From: Natrialba asiatica DSM 12278
Lineage (GTDB): Archaea > Halobacteriota > Halobacteria > Halobacteriales > Natrialbaceae
Direction of reading: 5' to 3'
DNA length: 50,138 nt
Assembly (NCBI RefSeq): GCF_000337555.1
Contig: NZ_AOIO01000038.1
Span: 45,144-95,281 of the forward strand
In this document: positions 32,655-41,130 of the stretch, in pieces
How the letters are laid out: every line of letters begins with the position of its first letter
Numbering within the stretch: position 1 is the stretch's first letter
Notes under the pieces: generated by a model
What the model saw: the letters and a program-made list of their open reading frames with translations, nothing else
Told to the model about the DNA's origin: nothing
The model's database searches: none
Program-made: the position numbers and the translations under genes

Positions 32655-33342
32655 AGAACAAAGTCACGATATATTGTATATCAAACTTCCCAATACTATT
32701 TGTTTATGTCTATATTTTAATATTATCTAGCTTAAACCGTCTCTCGAGGGGGAGTATCTCTGTGATCAGGTGTGTGATCTATGAAAAATGCAGCCAGGAA
32801 GAAGGACACCTCCGAATGCACCGCTGTCTCTCCGCTCGTTCCTGCCGAGCCATAGCGACAACACGCTTCACCAAGACAATGATCAGTAGTACATCAAAAT
32901 ATGGCAGTTTCCAGAAAACATCACCGATAGTGACAACGATTCATAGCGGTCGAAGGGAACCAACGAAGAGGACTGCTCACTGCGCACTACGCCTTCTGTA
33001 CGAACCGCTGGAAGTCAGTTCCGGGGCAACCGTGACCGTCCTAGGTTGCGCCGGGAAATCGGTACAGCAGACCGTATCAGTATCAGAACTCGAGTGCAGT
33101 AGCGTCAGGGATAGTGGAGGTGCATCTGCCATGACAAACTCTGGTGTCGCGTGTACTCAAGTCGCGGTATCGCACGAACTCGGTACGCGAGCTGAACTCG
33201 ACGAGGCAGACGCTACTCGTCTCGGGTTGACGGAATTCAGTTTCGATAGCCACTTACGGGGAATCAGATCGCTCGCCACAGAAAGCCGAGTGGAGGTTCG
33301 CTCTCTGGATTTGCTGCTCGGGGAGTTCGACGCGATGAAAAA
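32655..33342. other. 688-base intergenic region: AT-rich promoter, gene remnant, repeat copy B
   Basis: 32660-32730 is the AT-rich promoter region of the RDD gene. On the minus strand 32779-32940 is open and reads IGDVFWKLPYFDVLLIIVLV, then KRVVAMARQERAERQ. This looks like the last membrane span and tail of a membrane protein, but it has a stop immediately before it and no start, so it is probably a gene remnant. 33007-33076 is copy B of the intergenic hairpin repeat. The plus-strand frame across this region runs into tRNA-His and is not a gene. Confidence 0.45.
33007..33076 (+). repeat. intergenic hairpin repeat, copy B (copy A at 12372-12442)
   Basis: 70 bases aligning with copy A at about 83 percent with one gap, in the same orientation. 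The arm GGGGCAACC/GGTTGCGCC is retained. It is shared across two unrelated intergenic contexts more than 20 kb apart. Confidence 0.6.
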
Positions 33343-33415
33343 GTCCGGGTGCGAGAATCGAACCCGCGTCTCAGCCTCCACAAGGCTGAAGGATAACCAC
33401 TACCCCAACCCGGAC
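33343..33415 (-). tRNA. tRNA-His (GTG)
   Basis: 73 bases on the minus strand, counting the extra 5' G. Acceptor TCCGGGT pairs with ACCCGGA. An additional 5' G (33415) faces C73 (33343), the identity pair of tRNA-His, here encoded in the DNA. The anticodon arm is AGCCT-TGTGG-AGGCT, anticodon GTG. The T-loop is GTTCGATTC. No encoded CCA. It marks the return from the accessory zone to core genome. Confidence 0.94.
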
Positions 33416-33673
33416 ACGCTTGCACACTGATGTAGGTCCGGTTGGCCTGAAATACGTTACGACTCACGTGCGAAACCGTGGTAGCAGCCACCGTGAGAGA
33501 GCCGCTCACAGCGCTCAGCACTCAACACTCAGTGAATAGTGCTCGGGGAAGGGGCGAGAAACACTCGTGAACTGCGACAGAGGCAAGCCCTTCGGTCCGG
33601 GGACGTAGCCGATACCGCCTGGAGAACGCGACCGAGACGCTTTTCGGCCGTGCACCCGTAGGAAGGCCAACGC

Positions 33674-34129
33674 GTGGCCATCACCGACAAGATATACGTC
33701 AAGAACCACCGCCAGCTCAGTTCACAACTCGAGACGAATATCCCCAAAGGGGCGTTCAAGGGTGCAACGCTCGATATGCTCTTTCAGGGTGAGGGACTCG
33801 AGAAACTCGACGACGCTACTCGTGATCGAGTTCTCGAGTTCACCGAGGATTTCCTCGACTGTGAGTGTGACAACAATCCCTACTGCGGGTGTCCGGAGCG
33901 AAAGTTCATCCAGTACCTGCTCGATCTACGCGCGCAGGGCCTGGGTCCCGACGCCATCGTCGACGTAATGACCGACGACTACATGGTCTATGCCTATCCT
34001 GGAGACGTGCTCTCGTTTCTCGATAGCGGGGTTCGAACGCTGGAGGCTGCCGAACACCTCGCGAACGTCGACGGGGCCGCGGACGAACGTGACGAGATCC
34101 GGCAGGCAAAACAAGACCTGTCGCGGTAG
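33674..34129 (+). CDS. haloarchaeal DUF5814-like protein with Cys cluster
   Basis: 151-residue protein starting with GTG (MAITDKIYVKNHRQLSSQLE). FLDCECDNNPYCGCPERKF (about 55-73) packs four Cys in nine spaced residues, a likely metal site. IVDVMTDDYMVYAYPGDVLS (about 91-110) is strongly conserved in haloarchaeal DUF5814 proteins as I recall; that domain is also found attached to helicases. The C-terminal helix is acidic. The GTG is chosen because the residues before it, in another frame, lie in non-coding sequence and the family begins M-A-I-T-D-K. Function unknown, possibly nucleic-acid related. Confidence 0.8.
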   Translation: MAITDKIYVKNHRQLSSQLETNIPKGAFKGATLDMLFQGEGLEKLDDATRDRVLEFTEDFLDCECDNNPYCGCPERKFIQYLLDLRAQGLGPDAIVDVMTDDYMVYAYPGDVLSFLDSGVRTLEAAEHLANVDGAADERDEIRQAKQDLSR

Positions 34130-34246
34130 GAATCGACCCGACACAGTCGGTATACGGGATACGGGCGTAAAATCGGCCACCGGCCATGTATCTCCGTACG
34201 GATTACAGTTCAAGAGGCAAAGACGAGCGCTGTTAGTGCTCGTCTC

Positions 34247-34696
34247 TCAGCGGAACTGATACGTACTGGTGTCATCTGACTGCTCCCCTGTCTCGAAGTC
34301 GTCGAGATCATCGAGCAGGAGCACCTCGTCTTGCTCGTCGTCGAGTCGGTCCTGCAGATCGGTGACGTACGCTTTGTACTCGTCTAACTGCTCTCGCAAG
34401 TGCTCGGCCTCGAGTTCGAGTCGTTCGTGTTCGCGGATGAATCGCTTCGGTACCTCGACGGTTGGTGGGAACGAGAGATCGGCTTCGTTGCCGTCGTCGC
34501 CGTTTTCGCTGGCCGACCGGACGGCGAGTTCGTGCTCGGGGACGACCGTGACCTGGCCGTCGTGGTCGACGAGTTGGTCGACGTAATCTCGGAAGACGGC
34601 CGACAGGGAGATATCGCGCTCTTCGGCGATATCCTGCAGGGATTCGAACGCATCCTCGTTGACGCGAAACGAGATTGTCTTGTTCTTGTTGCCCAT
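34247..34696 (-). CDS. ribbon-helix-helix DNA-binding protein with coiled-coil tail
   Basis: 149-residue putative regulator. Residues 1-45 are a ribbon-helix-helix: KTISFRVNEDAFESLQDIAE is the DNA-contacting strand and first helix, and RDISLSAVFRDYVDQLVDHD the second helix with its turn. After a linker, residues about 85-125 (REHERLELEAEHLREQLDEY, then KAYVTDLQDRLDDEQDE) form a coiled coil for oligomerisation. The acidic tail is disordered. It lies 127 bases downstream of the rpa3-rpap3 operon on the same strand. Possible links to replication are only positional. Confidence 0.82.
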   Translation of the reverse strand: MGNKNKTISFRVNEDAFESLQDIAEERDISLSAVFRDYVDQLVDHDGQVTVVPEHELAVRSASENGDDGNEADLSFPPTVEVPKRFIREHERLELEAEHLREQLDEYKAYVTDLQDRLDDEQDEVLLLDDLDDFETGEQSDDTSTYQFR

Positions 34697-34823
34697 GCGT
34701 GTTCGTCAGTACGTCACGTGGCGGTCCACTTAACGGTTCGTCAGACGACGGTACGCGCCGCGCCGTACTGTGTTGTGGCTGGCTGGAAGCAGGCAGGAAA
34801 AGAGTGAAAATCGAGGGGCGCGG

Positions 34824-35450
34824 TCAGGCAGTCGCCTCGTTTTCCTCGAGTTGTTCGAGGGCCTGAATCACGTCGTTACGGTAGTTAACGACCGGCGAGT
34901 CGTACTGGTCGCGGGCCATCTGGGCGTACTCGTTCGTCGGTGCGGTCGAGCCGCTTTCGGGCGCTTCCTGTTCGGCTTCCCACGCCTCGACGGCTTCGAT
35001 GCGGTCGAGCGTTCGTTCTGCGGTCTCGACGACCCAGCGGTCACGAGTCGCGGCGTCGACGACGGCGATTGACTCGGGCCGTAGAGAGACGTTGACCGTG
35101 CCGTCGTCGGTCTGGTAGGTCCGCGGTTTTCCGACAACTGAGACGTAGGCTGGTGGTTCGGTCTCGCGCAGCGTCGAAGCCGCTTCGGGCTGGTACTGGC
35201 CGGCGTAGACGAAGAACGTCCCGGTCGGATCGACAACCCGGCCGCGCCAGTACTCGCTGTCCTCGCCGACGTCCTCGGTTTCCGTGAGCGTCCCGGCGAC
35301 GAAGACGCGGTTTGCGCGATCACCCGTCGGCAGCAGGGCGAAGTTCGGCGCGCGCTCGTCGTCGGATTCTTTGAACGTGTACGTCGAGTCGTTGAATTCC
35401 GATGCGAAGACGCGACGGGCGACTTCGCGGGTGAGTTCTGCCTGGCTCAT
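34824..35450 (-). CDS. rpap3: RPA-associated protein (OB-fold)
   Basis: 208-residue partner of archaeal replication protein A (COG3390). It has an OB-fold core: ANRVFVAGTLTETEDVGEDS, RGRVVDPTGTFFVYAGQYQP, then PPAYVSVVGKPRTYQTDDGT. A helical C-terminus follows (DRWVVETAERTLDRIEAVEA). It is encoded two bases after the stop of rpa3 on the same strand, the arrangement described for Haloferax volcanii rpa3-rpap3, whose products form a complex on single-stranded DNA. ATG 35450 (MSQAELTREVARRVFASEFN) matches the family start. Confidence 0.9.
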   Translation of the reverse strand: MSQAELTREVARRVFASEFNDSTYTFKESDDERAPNFALLPTGDRANRVFVAGTLTETEDVGEDSEYWRGRVVDPTGTFFVYAGQYQPEAASTLRETEPPAYVSVVGKPRTYQTDDGTVNVSLRPESIAVVDAATRDRWVVETAERTLDRIEAVEAWEAEQEAPESGSTAPTNEYAQMARDQYDSPVVNYRNDVIQALEQLEENEATA

Positions 35451-35452
35451 GA

Positions 35453-36382
35453 TTACATCGACCTCGCTTTGATCAGCAGTTCCTCCGCATCCGCCGGCCC
35501 GTCGAGTTCAGTCACGTCGTCAGCCAGGACGTAGCGGCCGAAGGTTGGGCCCTCGATGCGGTAGTAGGTGCCGACGATGTCGGCTGCGATTTCGTCGGCG
35601 ACGACGGTCGTATCGAGGGCGTCCATCGCCATGTCCTTGGCCTCCTCGAGTGAGAGTCCGGTCAGGTTCTCCGTGGCGTCCTTGTCGAAGATGACTTCGT
35701 GGGCGTCGAGGCCGTCGTCGACGACGGCTTTGATTCGGAGATCGAACTCGCCTTCGACCTCGCCGTGTTCGTTACAGCGGCCGTTCTGAAGGACTCTGGT
35801 GCAGTCGTCCTCGGGGCAGCGCTTGATGAGTCCGCTGCCGCTTTGCATGTCGATGAGCGCGCCCTCGATCACGCTCGTGTCGTCGCCGACCTCGATGTCC
35901 TCGTCGCGTTCCTCGATGATCGTTGTGCTGTTGAGTTTAACCGAGTACCGGCCCTGATATTCGTCGGTGACGACGTTCTGGAGGGAGTAGACGCCGCCTT
36001 CCTCGAGTGCCGGCAGATCGGATTTGGCCCACTTGGTGAACTTGATCGTCCCCGTCGGGTCGCCGAGCAGGCCAACCTGGGCGACGGAGTCGCTTCGTGG
36101 GTCCCAGAGTTCGATGACCTTCGCCGTGAGGTCGACCCACTCCTCGGGTTCGTCGACGTCTTCGACGTTTACCGCCTCGCTGGAACCGCTCGAGAGGTCA
36201 TCGCGCTCGAGGCCGGCCTCCTCTAAGTAGTGGTTGGTGACGCTCCGGCGCGCCTCGTCCATCGGCACTTTGTACTCGTCGACGAGCGTGGCCAGGCGCT
36301 CTTCGACATCCTCGACGCTCACGTCGAGGTGGTCCGAAAACTGGTCGTGGATATCGTCCGCGTGCTGTCGTACGTCGCTCAT
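35453..36382 (-). CDS. rpa3: replication protein A, single-stranded DNA-binding
   Basis: 309-residue single-stranded DNA-binding protein with two OB-folds and a zinc finger. Residues about 73-170 hold the first OB fold (EWVDLTAKVIELWDPRSDSV, then GLLGDPTGTIKFTKWAKSDL). The zinc finger is CPEDDCTRVLQNGRCNEHG (about 194-212), three Cys and one His. The second OB-like region follows (EFDLRIKAVVDDGLDAHEVI). ATG 36382 gives MSDVRQHADDIHDQFSDHLD, the typical helical N-terminus. It coats ssDNA in replication and repair and acts with the rpap3 product. First gene of the operon. Confidence 0.92.
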   Translation of the reverse strand: MSDVRQHADDIHDQFSDHLDVSVEDVEERLATLVDEYKVPMDEARRSVTNHYLEEAGLERDDLSSGSSEAVNVEDVDEPEEWVDLTAKVIELWDPRSDSVAQVGLLGDPTGTIKFTKWAKSDLPALEEGGVYSLQNVVTDEYQGRYSVKLNSTTIIEERDEDIEVGDDTSVIEGALIDMQSGSGLIKRCPEDDCTRVLQNGRCNEHGEVEGEFDLRIKAVVDDGLDAHEVIFDKDATENLTGLSLEEAKDMAMDALDTTVVADEIAADIVGTYYRIEGPTFGRYVLADDVTELDGPADAEELLIKARSM

Positions 36383-36500
36383 TGTGTCACGCCTCCTCCT
36401 TGGTTTCACTGGGAGGCATACGTCCATTCGCGCCCGATGGTATTTAAAGTGCCGCCACCGGAGTGAAAGTGAACGGCGACCGGGTTCGTCTCGCCGATTC

Positions 36501-37091
36501 TCACTCCACGCGGTGTCGCGTGGCAAGCCCCGCGAGGTGGGGCGCTTCGGGAACGATCAGGTCCTCGCAGGCGGTTCGACAGGCGCTCTGGCTTCCGGGC
36601 AAGCAAAACACCGGCGTATCGACAGCGATCCCCGCCGTCGCGCGCGATGCCATCGCCCGCGTGCCGACCTCGTCCCACGAGAGCGACCGGAAGAGTTCGC
36701 CAAAGCCGGGTAACTCGCGCTCGAACAGCGATGCCGTCGCCTCCGGCGAGACGTCATCCGCGGTGACGCCCGTCCCGCCGGTGGTGAGCACGACGTCGAT
36801 ATCGTCGCGCGCGACAAGCCCGCGAACCGCCGTCCGGATTGCAGCGTAATCGTCCCGGACCAACAGCCGTTCTCGCACCTCGTGGCCCGCGTTCTCGAAG
36901 CACCGCTGGATGGTATCCCCGCCCGGATCGTCCGGCGCAGCGTTCGAGTCATCGGCCGCCGCCTCGGCGCGTGAACTCGAGACCGTCACAATCGCGATGT
37001 ATAGCGGGTCAATAGTATCGTGCCCGTGGTCGTCGGTCTGGCGGCGAGCTGTCGTCTCGGCGGTATCGTCGTGGCGTTCACTGGGTGGCAT
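36501..37091 (-). CDS. moaB: molybdenum cofactor biosynthesis protein MoaB/Mog family
   Basis: 196-residue enzyme that adenylates molybdopterin before metal insertion. LYIAIVTVSSSRAEAAADDS is the first strand, DVVLTTGGTGVTADDVSPEA the TTGGTG substrate loop with the conserved Asp, and PVFCLPGSQSACRTACEDLI the PGS block. The first 30 residues (HDDTAETTARRQTDDHGHD) are a halophile extension. Two starts are possible, ATG 37103 or 37091. The TATA-like ataatt (about 37122-37127, minus strand) would begin transcription near 37100, favouring 37091. Monocistronic. Confidence 0.9.
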   Translation of the reverse strand: MPPSERHDDTAETTARRQTDDHGHDTIDPLYIAIVTVSSSRAEAAADDSNAAPDDPGGDTIQRCFENAGHEVRERLLVRDDYAAIRTAVRGLVARDDIDVVLTTGGTGVTADDVSPEATASLFERELPGFGELFRSLSWDEVGTRAMASRATAGIAVDTPVFCLPGSQSACRTACEDLIVPEAPHLAGLATRHRVE

Positions 37092-37283
37092 AGTCGTGTT
37101 CATCTGTCTCGCCGGAGGGCGATAATTGCTGTCTTCCGAACGGCGGGCGAGACCGGTGGAGAGAGCGCGGCCGGACCGATCTATCCGATCAGTAGAATCC
37201 TCTTCGAAAGCACAGTGGGGAGAGATGTCCCCCGTTACTATCGGAACTCGCCTCGCAGCAGCTGGGAGGCCTGTCCCGAGCCG

Positions 37284-37529
37284 TCAGTCCTGTTCCGACT
37301 CACCGGAGCAGTCGTAGCTGAACTCTTGCCATGCGAGGACGGCGTCGCCGTCCGTGACTTCGACCCGGAACCGTCCGCCGACTGGCATGGCACCGATCGC
37401 CTGCTCTTTGTACACGACCGCGCCATCTTCACTGGGGTTCGTCGGTCCGGTTTCGCACACGCTGAGTTCACACGTGGCCTCGGTCTGCCCTTCGAACGCC
37501 GGACAGAACGTGTCCGCACCCATATCCAT
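37284..37529 (-). CDS. small Cys-containing protein of unknown function
   Basis: 81-residue protein, not recognised. It begins MDMGADTFCPAFEGQTEATC and contains four Cys (two close together, CELSVC), ending FSYDCSGESEQD. The body (AIGAMPVGGRFRVEVTDGDA) looks like beta strands. There is no signal peptide or membrane span at the chosen start; the Met at 37523 is an equally good start. Codon use is typical of the genome. It could be a small cytoplasmic beta protein with metal or disulfide links. No neighbour suggests a role. Confidence 0.5.
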   Translation of the reverse strand: MDMGADTFCPAFEGQTEATCELSVCETGPTNPSEDGAVVYKEQAIGAMPVGGRFRVEVTDGDAVLAWQEFSYDCSGESEQD

Positions 37530-37931
37530 CTTCGACCTATGAGGACGGACGGTCCCGCCCCCGATCGTGAACGAACCCGAGAGCGTGGCTGAACCGCCGA
37601 CACCGTCGGGTTCTCCAGAAACGTCCCTCCTCCGTCATGAGAGTTCGAATCCGTTCTCGTTCTTCCTTCGAGATGGCCTCACCCGTCGTATCTCCCGACC
37701 CGCTCGCCGGAATCGCAACTGACATTTGAACCAGCCCGACCGGACAGCATTCCGAGGAACTCGAAATTCGAACGTTGAAACCGGGACTCGAACGGGTTCG
37801 AACTGATCCGGACCGCTCACCGCGTTTGCAACCGGCTGCAACTTGCGTATTCGAGTCCGCCTCCGTTCGCTGGTTTGCTCACTGGTTCGCTCGGAGCAAC
37901 TGCTCCCCACGAGTAGTAGTCGAAGAAACAG
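37530..37931. other. 402-base stretch without a gene, next to tRNA-Asn
   Basis: No supported reading frame. Sequences such as ccgggactcgaacgggttcg (about 37781-37800) resemble a worn tRNA T-arm, and GCTCACTGGTTCGCTCGGAGC-like runs near 37880 resemble the palindromic units elsewhere. This could be old attachment-site debris from tRNA-Asn, but the matches are weak. Confidence 0.35.
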
Positions 37932-38004
37932 CGCCGAAGCCAGGACTCGAACCTGGGACAACCTCGTTAACAGCGAGGTGCTCTACCATCTGAGCTACTT
38001 CGGC
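37932..38004 (-). tRNA. tRNA-Asn (GTT)
   Basis: 73 bases on the minus strand. Acceptor GCCGAAG pairs with CTTCGGC; the anticodon arm is CCTCG-CTGTTAA-CGAGG with anticodon GTT; the T-loop is GTTCGAGTC; the discriminator is G. No encoded CCA. It is transcribed divergently from the gene for the CCA-adding enzyme, 96 bases away. Confidence 0.95.
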
Positions 38005-38100
38005 TCAACTCGTGATTGGCGGGTTCTTTTGATAGGGCTTTCGTTTTCGCTTCCGGCGGTTCGACACCCTTTCACGCACCGCACGAGTAGTTGCGCGCAA

Positions 38101-39558
38101 ATGAGCGACGACGATGCAGACGCCGAGTCCAAAGCGGGCTCGGGATCCGACTCAGACGCCGACGAACGCGACGGCGGAACCCACGAGCACGACGACTCCG
38201 GCAAACGGGACGAGTTCAGTCGCGTCGTCGCCGCCGTCCGGAATCAGGTCGACCCCGATGCGGAAGAGCGCGACCGGTTGCGTGAGGTCGCCGACCGACT
38301 CGCCACTCGCGCCGAAGTGGCGGCCACGGACCTGTGTGCCGGCGCGAACGTGATACAGGTCGGCTCGACGGCCAGGGACACCTGGATCAGCGGCGACCGC
38401 GACATCGATATCTTCGTCCGCTTTCCACCCGAACTCGATCGGGAGACGCTCGAGGAGTACGGCCTCGACGTCGGCCACGCCACCCTCCCCGAGGGCCACG
38501 AGGAGTACGCCGAGCACCCCTACGTCAAGGGCACCGTCGACGGGTTCGATATCGACGTGGTCCCGTGCTTTCGCCTCGAATCCGCGACCGAAATCCGCTC
38601 GGCCGTCGATCGGACGCCCTTCCACACGCAGTATCTGGAGCGGCGACTCGACGACGCCCTTGCAGCCGACGTGCGCGTCGCAAAACAGTTCCTGAAGGGG
38701 ATCGGAGCCTACGGCAGCGACCTCCGAACCCGTGGCTTCAGCGGCTACCTGACGGAACTGCTCGTCTGGGAGTACGGCGGCTTCCGACCGCTCCTTGCGG
38801 CTGCCGCCGACTGGCAACCGCCGGTCGAACTCGACCCCGAGGGTCACGGCCGGGAAACGTTCGCCGACCCCCTCGTCGTCATCGATCCCACGGACCCCGA
38901 GCGAAACGTCGCGGCCGTCTGTTCCCCCGAGAACGTCGCCCGCCTCCAGCACTACGCCCGCGAGTTCATCGACGCGCCGGCCCTCGCGTTTTTCGAGGCG
39001 GACGACCCCGACCCGCTAACCGAAACCGAACTCTGCGAGCACCTGACGGCGCGGCGAACGACGCCGATCGCCGTTCGGTTCGACGCGCCCGACCTGGTCG
39101 CGGATCAGCTCTATCCGCAGCTCCGGAAGTCCCGTGACGGCATCACGCAGGGGTTCGACGACCGCGGCTTCGACGTCTTCCGGGCGACGACGTTTGCCGG
39201 CGAGACTGCCGTCGTGTTCGCCGAACTCGAGGTTGCGGAGCGACCGACCGTCGAGCGCCACGACGGCCCGCCGGTTCACGTGCGATCACACGCCGAAGGG
39301 TTCTATGAAACCTACGCAGACGACCCGGATGCGTACGGACCGTTTATCGACGACGACCGGTACGTCACCGAGCGCGAGCGCGAGTTCACGAGCGCGCAGG
39401 CGTTCCTCGAGAGCGAGCGGCTGTTCGACGTGGGACTCGGCGCACACGTCGAGACTGAACTCGAATCGGGGTACGACGTGCTGGTCGGTGACGAGGTGAC
39501 GGTGTTACTCGGCGAGTTCGGACGCGAACTGCGAGCGTATTTCGAGCCAGCGCCCTGA
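38101..39558 (+). CDS. cca: CCA-adding enzyme (archaeal class I tRNA nucleotidyltransferase)
   Basis: 485-residue enzyme that adds or repairs the 3' CCA of tRNAs. This is essential here, since none of the five tRNA genes in this window encodes CCA. VIQVGSTARDTWISGDRDID (about 82-101) holds the GS and DxD nucleotidyltransferase motif, with the third carboxylate in DGFDIDVVPCF (about 150-160). KQFLKGIGAYGSDLRTRGFS (about 197-216) is the archaeal poly(A)-polymerase-like domain. The acidic N-terminal 40 residues are a halophile extension. ATG 38101 follows a short AT-rich box. Class and function are certain. Confidence 0.95.
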   Translation: MSDDDADAESKAGSGSDSDADERDGGTHEHDDSGKRDEFSRVVAAVRNQVDPDAEERDRLREVADRLATRAEVAATDLCAGANVIQVGSTARDTWISGDRDIDIFVRFPPELDRETLEEYGLDVGHATLPEGHEEYAEHPYVKGTVDGFDIDVVPCFRLESATEIRSAVDRTPFHTQYLERRLDDALAADVRVAKQFLKGIGAYGSDLRTRGFSGYLTELLVWEYGGFRPLLAAAADWQPPVELDPEGHGRETFADPLVVIDPTDPERNVAAVCSPENVARLQHYAREFIDAPALAFFEADDPDPLTETELCEHLTARRTTPIAVRFDAPDLVADQLYPQLRKSRDGITQGFDDRGFDVFRATTFAGETAVVFAELEVAERPTVERHDGPPVHVRSHAEGFYETYADDPDAYGPFIDDDRYVTEREREFTSAQAFLESERLFDVGLGAHVETELESGYDVLVGDEVTVLLGEFGRELRAYFEPAP

Positions 39559-39602
39559 GAGCGCGACCGGTTGTTGGTGCGGTGGCGACGAAAAGCGACG
39601 AC

Positions 39603-40628
39603 TTACGGGTCGATGGTTAAGTCGTGGGCCGCGAGAACGTCTTCGAGCACCGGGACGACCTGGTCGTCGGGTTCGTCGTCGTCGGGTTGGATCGGATCAC
39701 GGCCGTCGAACGTCTCGTGGACGATCGAGACGCTGTCCGCGAGGACGTTCAGTCCGTAGCCGCCTTCGAGGACGAACGCGAGCGACGCGTCGGTGTCGTC
39801 GGCGAGCGTTCGGAGTCGATCGGCCAGCAGTGCGTAGGCCTCGGTCGAGAGGCGGATGCGCGAGATGGGGTCGTGACGGTGGGCGTCGAACCCGGCGCTG
39901 ACGAGCAAGAGGTCGGGATCGAACGACTCGAGCGCGGCCGCGATCGGGCCGTCGACCGCCGCGAGGTAGCCGGCGTCGTCCGTTCCGGCGGGCATCGGGA
40001 TGTTCATCGTCGTCCCGGTGGCGTCGCCGGTACCGGTTTCGTCGATATCCCCGGTGCCGGGATAGAGCCCCTGTTCGTGGATCGAGACGAAGAACACGTC
40101 CTCGCGGTCGTAGAAGATATCCTGCGTGCCGTTGCCGTGGTGCACGTCCCAGTCGACGATTGCGACGCGGTCGACATCGTAGTCGTCGCGGTCGAGGGCG
40201 TACTGGGCGGCGACGGCGACGTTGTTCACGAAGCAAAAGCCCATCGCGTCGTCCGTGACGGCGTGGTGGCCCGGCGGCCGACCGATCGAAAACGGGGTAT
40301 CCCGGCCCGTCGCCCCCGACAGCGCGGCATCGACGGCCCAACAGGCCTGGCCGGCGCTGTACCGAACCGCATCCCAGGTGTCCTCGACGGCGGTCGTATC
40401 GGGGTCCCAGTTCCCGCCGCCATCGGCGCAAAACGACTCGACCGATTCGATGTACGCGCGATCGTGAACGGCCGCGATCTCGTCGAGCGAACAGGGATCA
40501 CCCTCGACGTACGCGACGCCGTGTTTTTTCTTCAGACGCTCTCTGATCGCCCGTAGCCGGTCCGAAGACTCCGGGTGGCGCGAACCGGGATCGTGTGCGA
40601 GGCAGACCTCGCTGTAGCCAAATTGCAT
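39603..40628 (-). CDS. histone deacetylase-family protein
   Basis: 341-residue zinc hydrolase of the classical HDAC/acetylpolyamine amidohydrolase family. FSIGRPPGHHAVTDDAMGFC contains the active-site His pair, VAIVDWDVHHGNGTQDIFYD the Asp-His-His metal site, LLLVSAGFDAHRHDPIS the second metal Asp, and VLEGGYGLNVLA the substrate loop. All catalytic residues are present. ATG 40628 gives MQFGYSEVCLAHDPGSRHPE, the family start. The gene begins seven bases after the stop of the histone gene, so the two form an operon. I recall that Haloferax volcanii has an essential homologue (HdaI). The true substrate may not be the histone. Confidence 0.93.
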   Translation of the reverse strand: MQFGYSEVCLAHDPGSRHPESSDRLRAIRERLKKKHGVAYVEGDPCSLDEIAAVHDRAYIESVESFCADGGGNWDPDTTAVEDTWDAVRYSAGQACWAVDAALSGATGRDTPFSIGRPPGHHAVTDDAMGFCFVNNVAVAAQYALDRDDYDVDRVAIVDWDVHHGNGTQDIFYDREDVFFVSIHEQGLYPGTGDIDETGTGDATGTTMNIPMPAGTDDAGYLAAVDGPIAAALESFDPDLLLVSAGFDAHRHDPISRIRLSTEAYALLADRLRTLADDTDASLAFVLEGGYGLNVLADSVSIVHETFDGRDPIQPDDDEPDDQVVPVLEDVLAAHDLTIDP

Positions 40629-40635
40629 CTCACAC

Positions 40636-41067
40636 TCACTCGAACAGCGAGAAGTACGTCTCGATGTCGTCGTCGATGATCGTTCGCCGATCCGCGTGGC
40701 GGGCGAGGATCGCCGACGCACCCGCGACGTTGTCCGCGTAATCCTCGAGAATGTCCGCCAGCGCGACGCGGGCATCCATCGAGACCCGGTAGCGGTCGTC
40801 GATCTCCAGTCTCGCGATTCGGTCGACCGGTGCGACCGGCAATTCGAGTTCGTCCTTTTCGACGACGGTTTCGACCTCGAAATCCGACGCCATCAGCGTC
40901 TTCCGTCCGTCCGCAGTGGCGCGGTCGGCAGCGTCGATCGCGAGGTCACTCCCGCGGTCCTGAATCCGGGCTGCGAGTTCGGCCGACGCGTCGGCGCTCA
41001 CCCGAAGATCACCCGCGTTCCGCCGGATAATCGTATCCACCGGCGCGAACGGGAGTTCGACGTTCAT
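40636..41067 (-). CDS. archaeal histone, two fused histone folds
   Basis: 143-residue histone doublet: two end-to-end histone folds in one chain, the haloarchaeal form. The first repeat starts LPFAPVDTIIRRNAGDLRVS, the second LPVAPVDRIARLEIDDRYRV. Each shows helix-strand-loop order and the Arg-Asp pair (RVSADAS and RVSMDAR). It is unusually acidic and has only three Lys (RKT, EKD and none in the tail), so there is little to acetylate. ATG 41067 follows a TATA-like gttaag about 27 bases upstream. It leads an operon with the HDAC-family gene. rpa2 is the next gene upstream on the same strand, with a 63-base gap. Confidence 0.93.
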   Translation of the reverse strand: MNVELPFAPVDTIIRRNAGDLRVSADASAELAARIQDRGSDLAIDAADRATADGRKTLMASDFEVETVVEKDELELPVAPVDRIARLEIDDRYRVSMDARVALADILEDYADNVAGASAILARHADRRTIIDDDIETYFSLFE

Positions 41068-41130
41068 ATCATGCTAGGCGAAGCTAACTCCCTTAACGCT
41101 TTTCCTCGCCGATCGCGAGGCGAGGACTGT

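Noticed and set aside
32762-33430. 222-codon plus-strand frame
   Set aside because: It runs antisense through tRNA-His and through the intergenic hairpin repeat, with mixed codon use.
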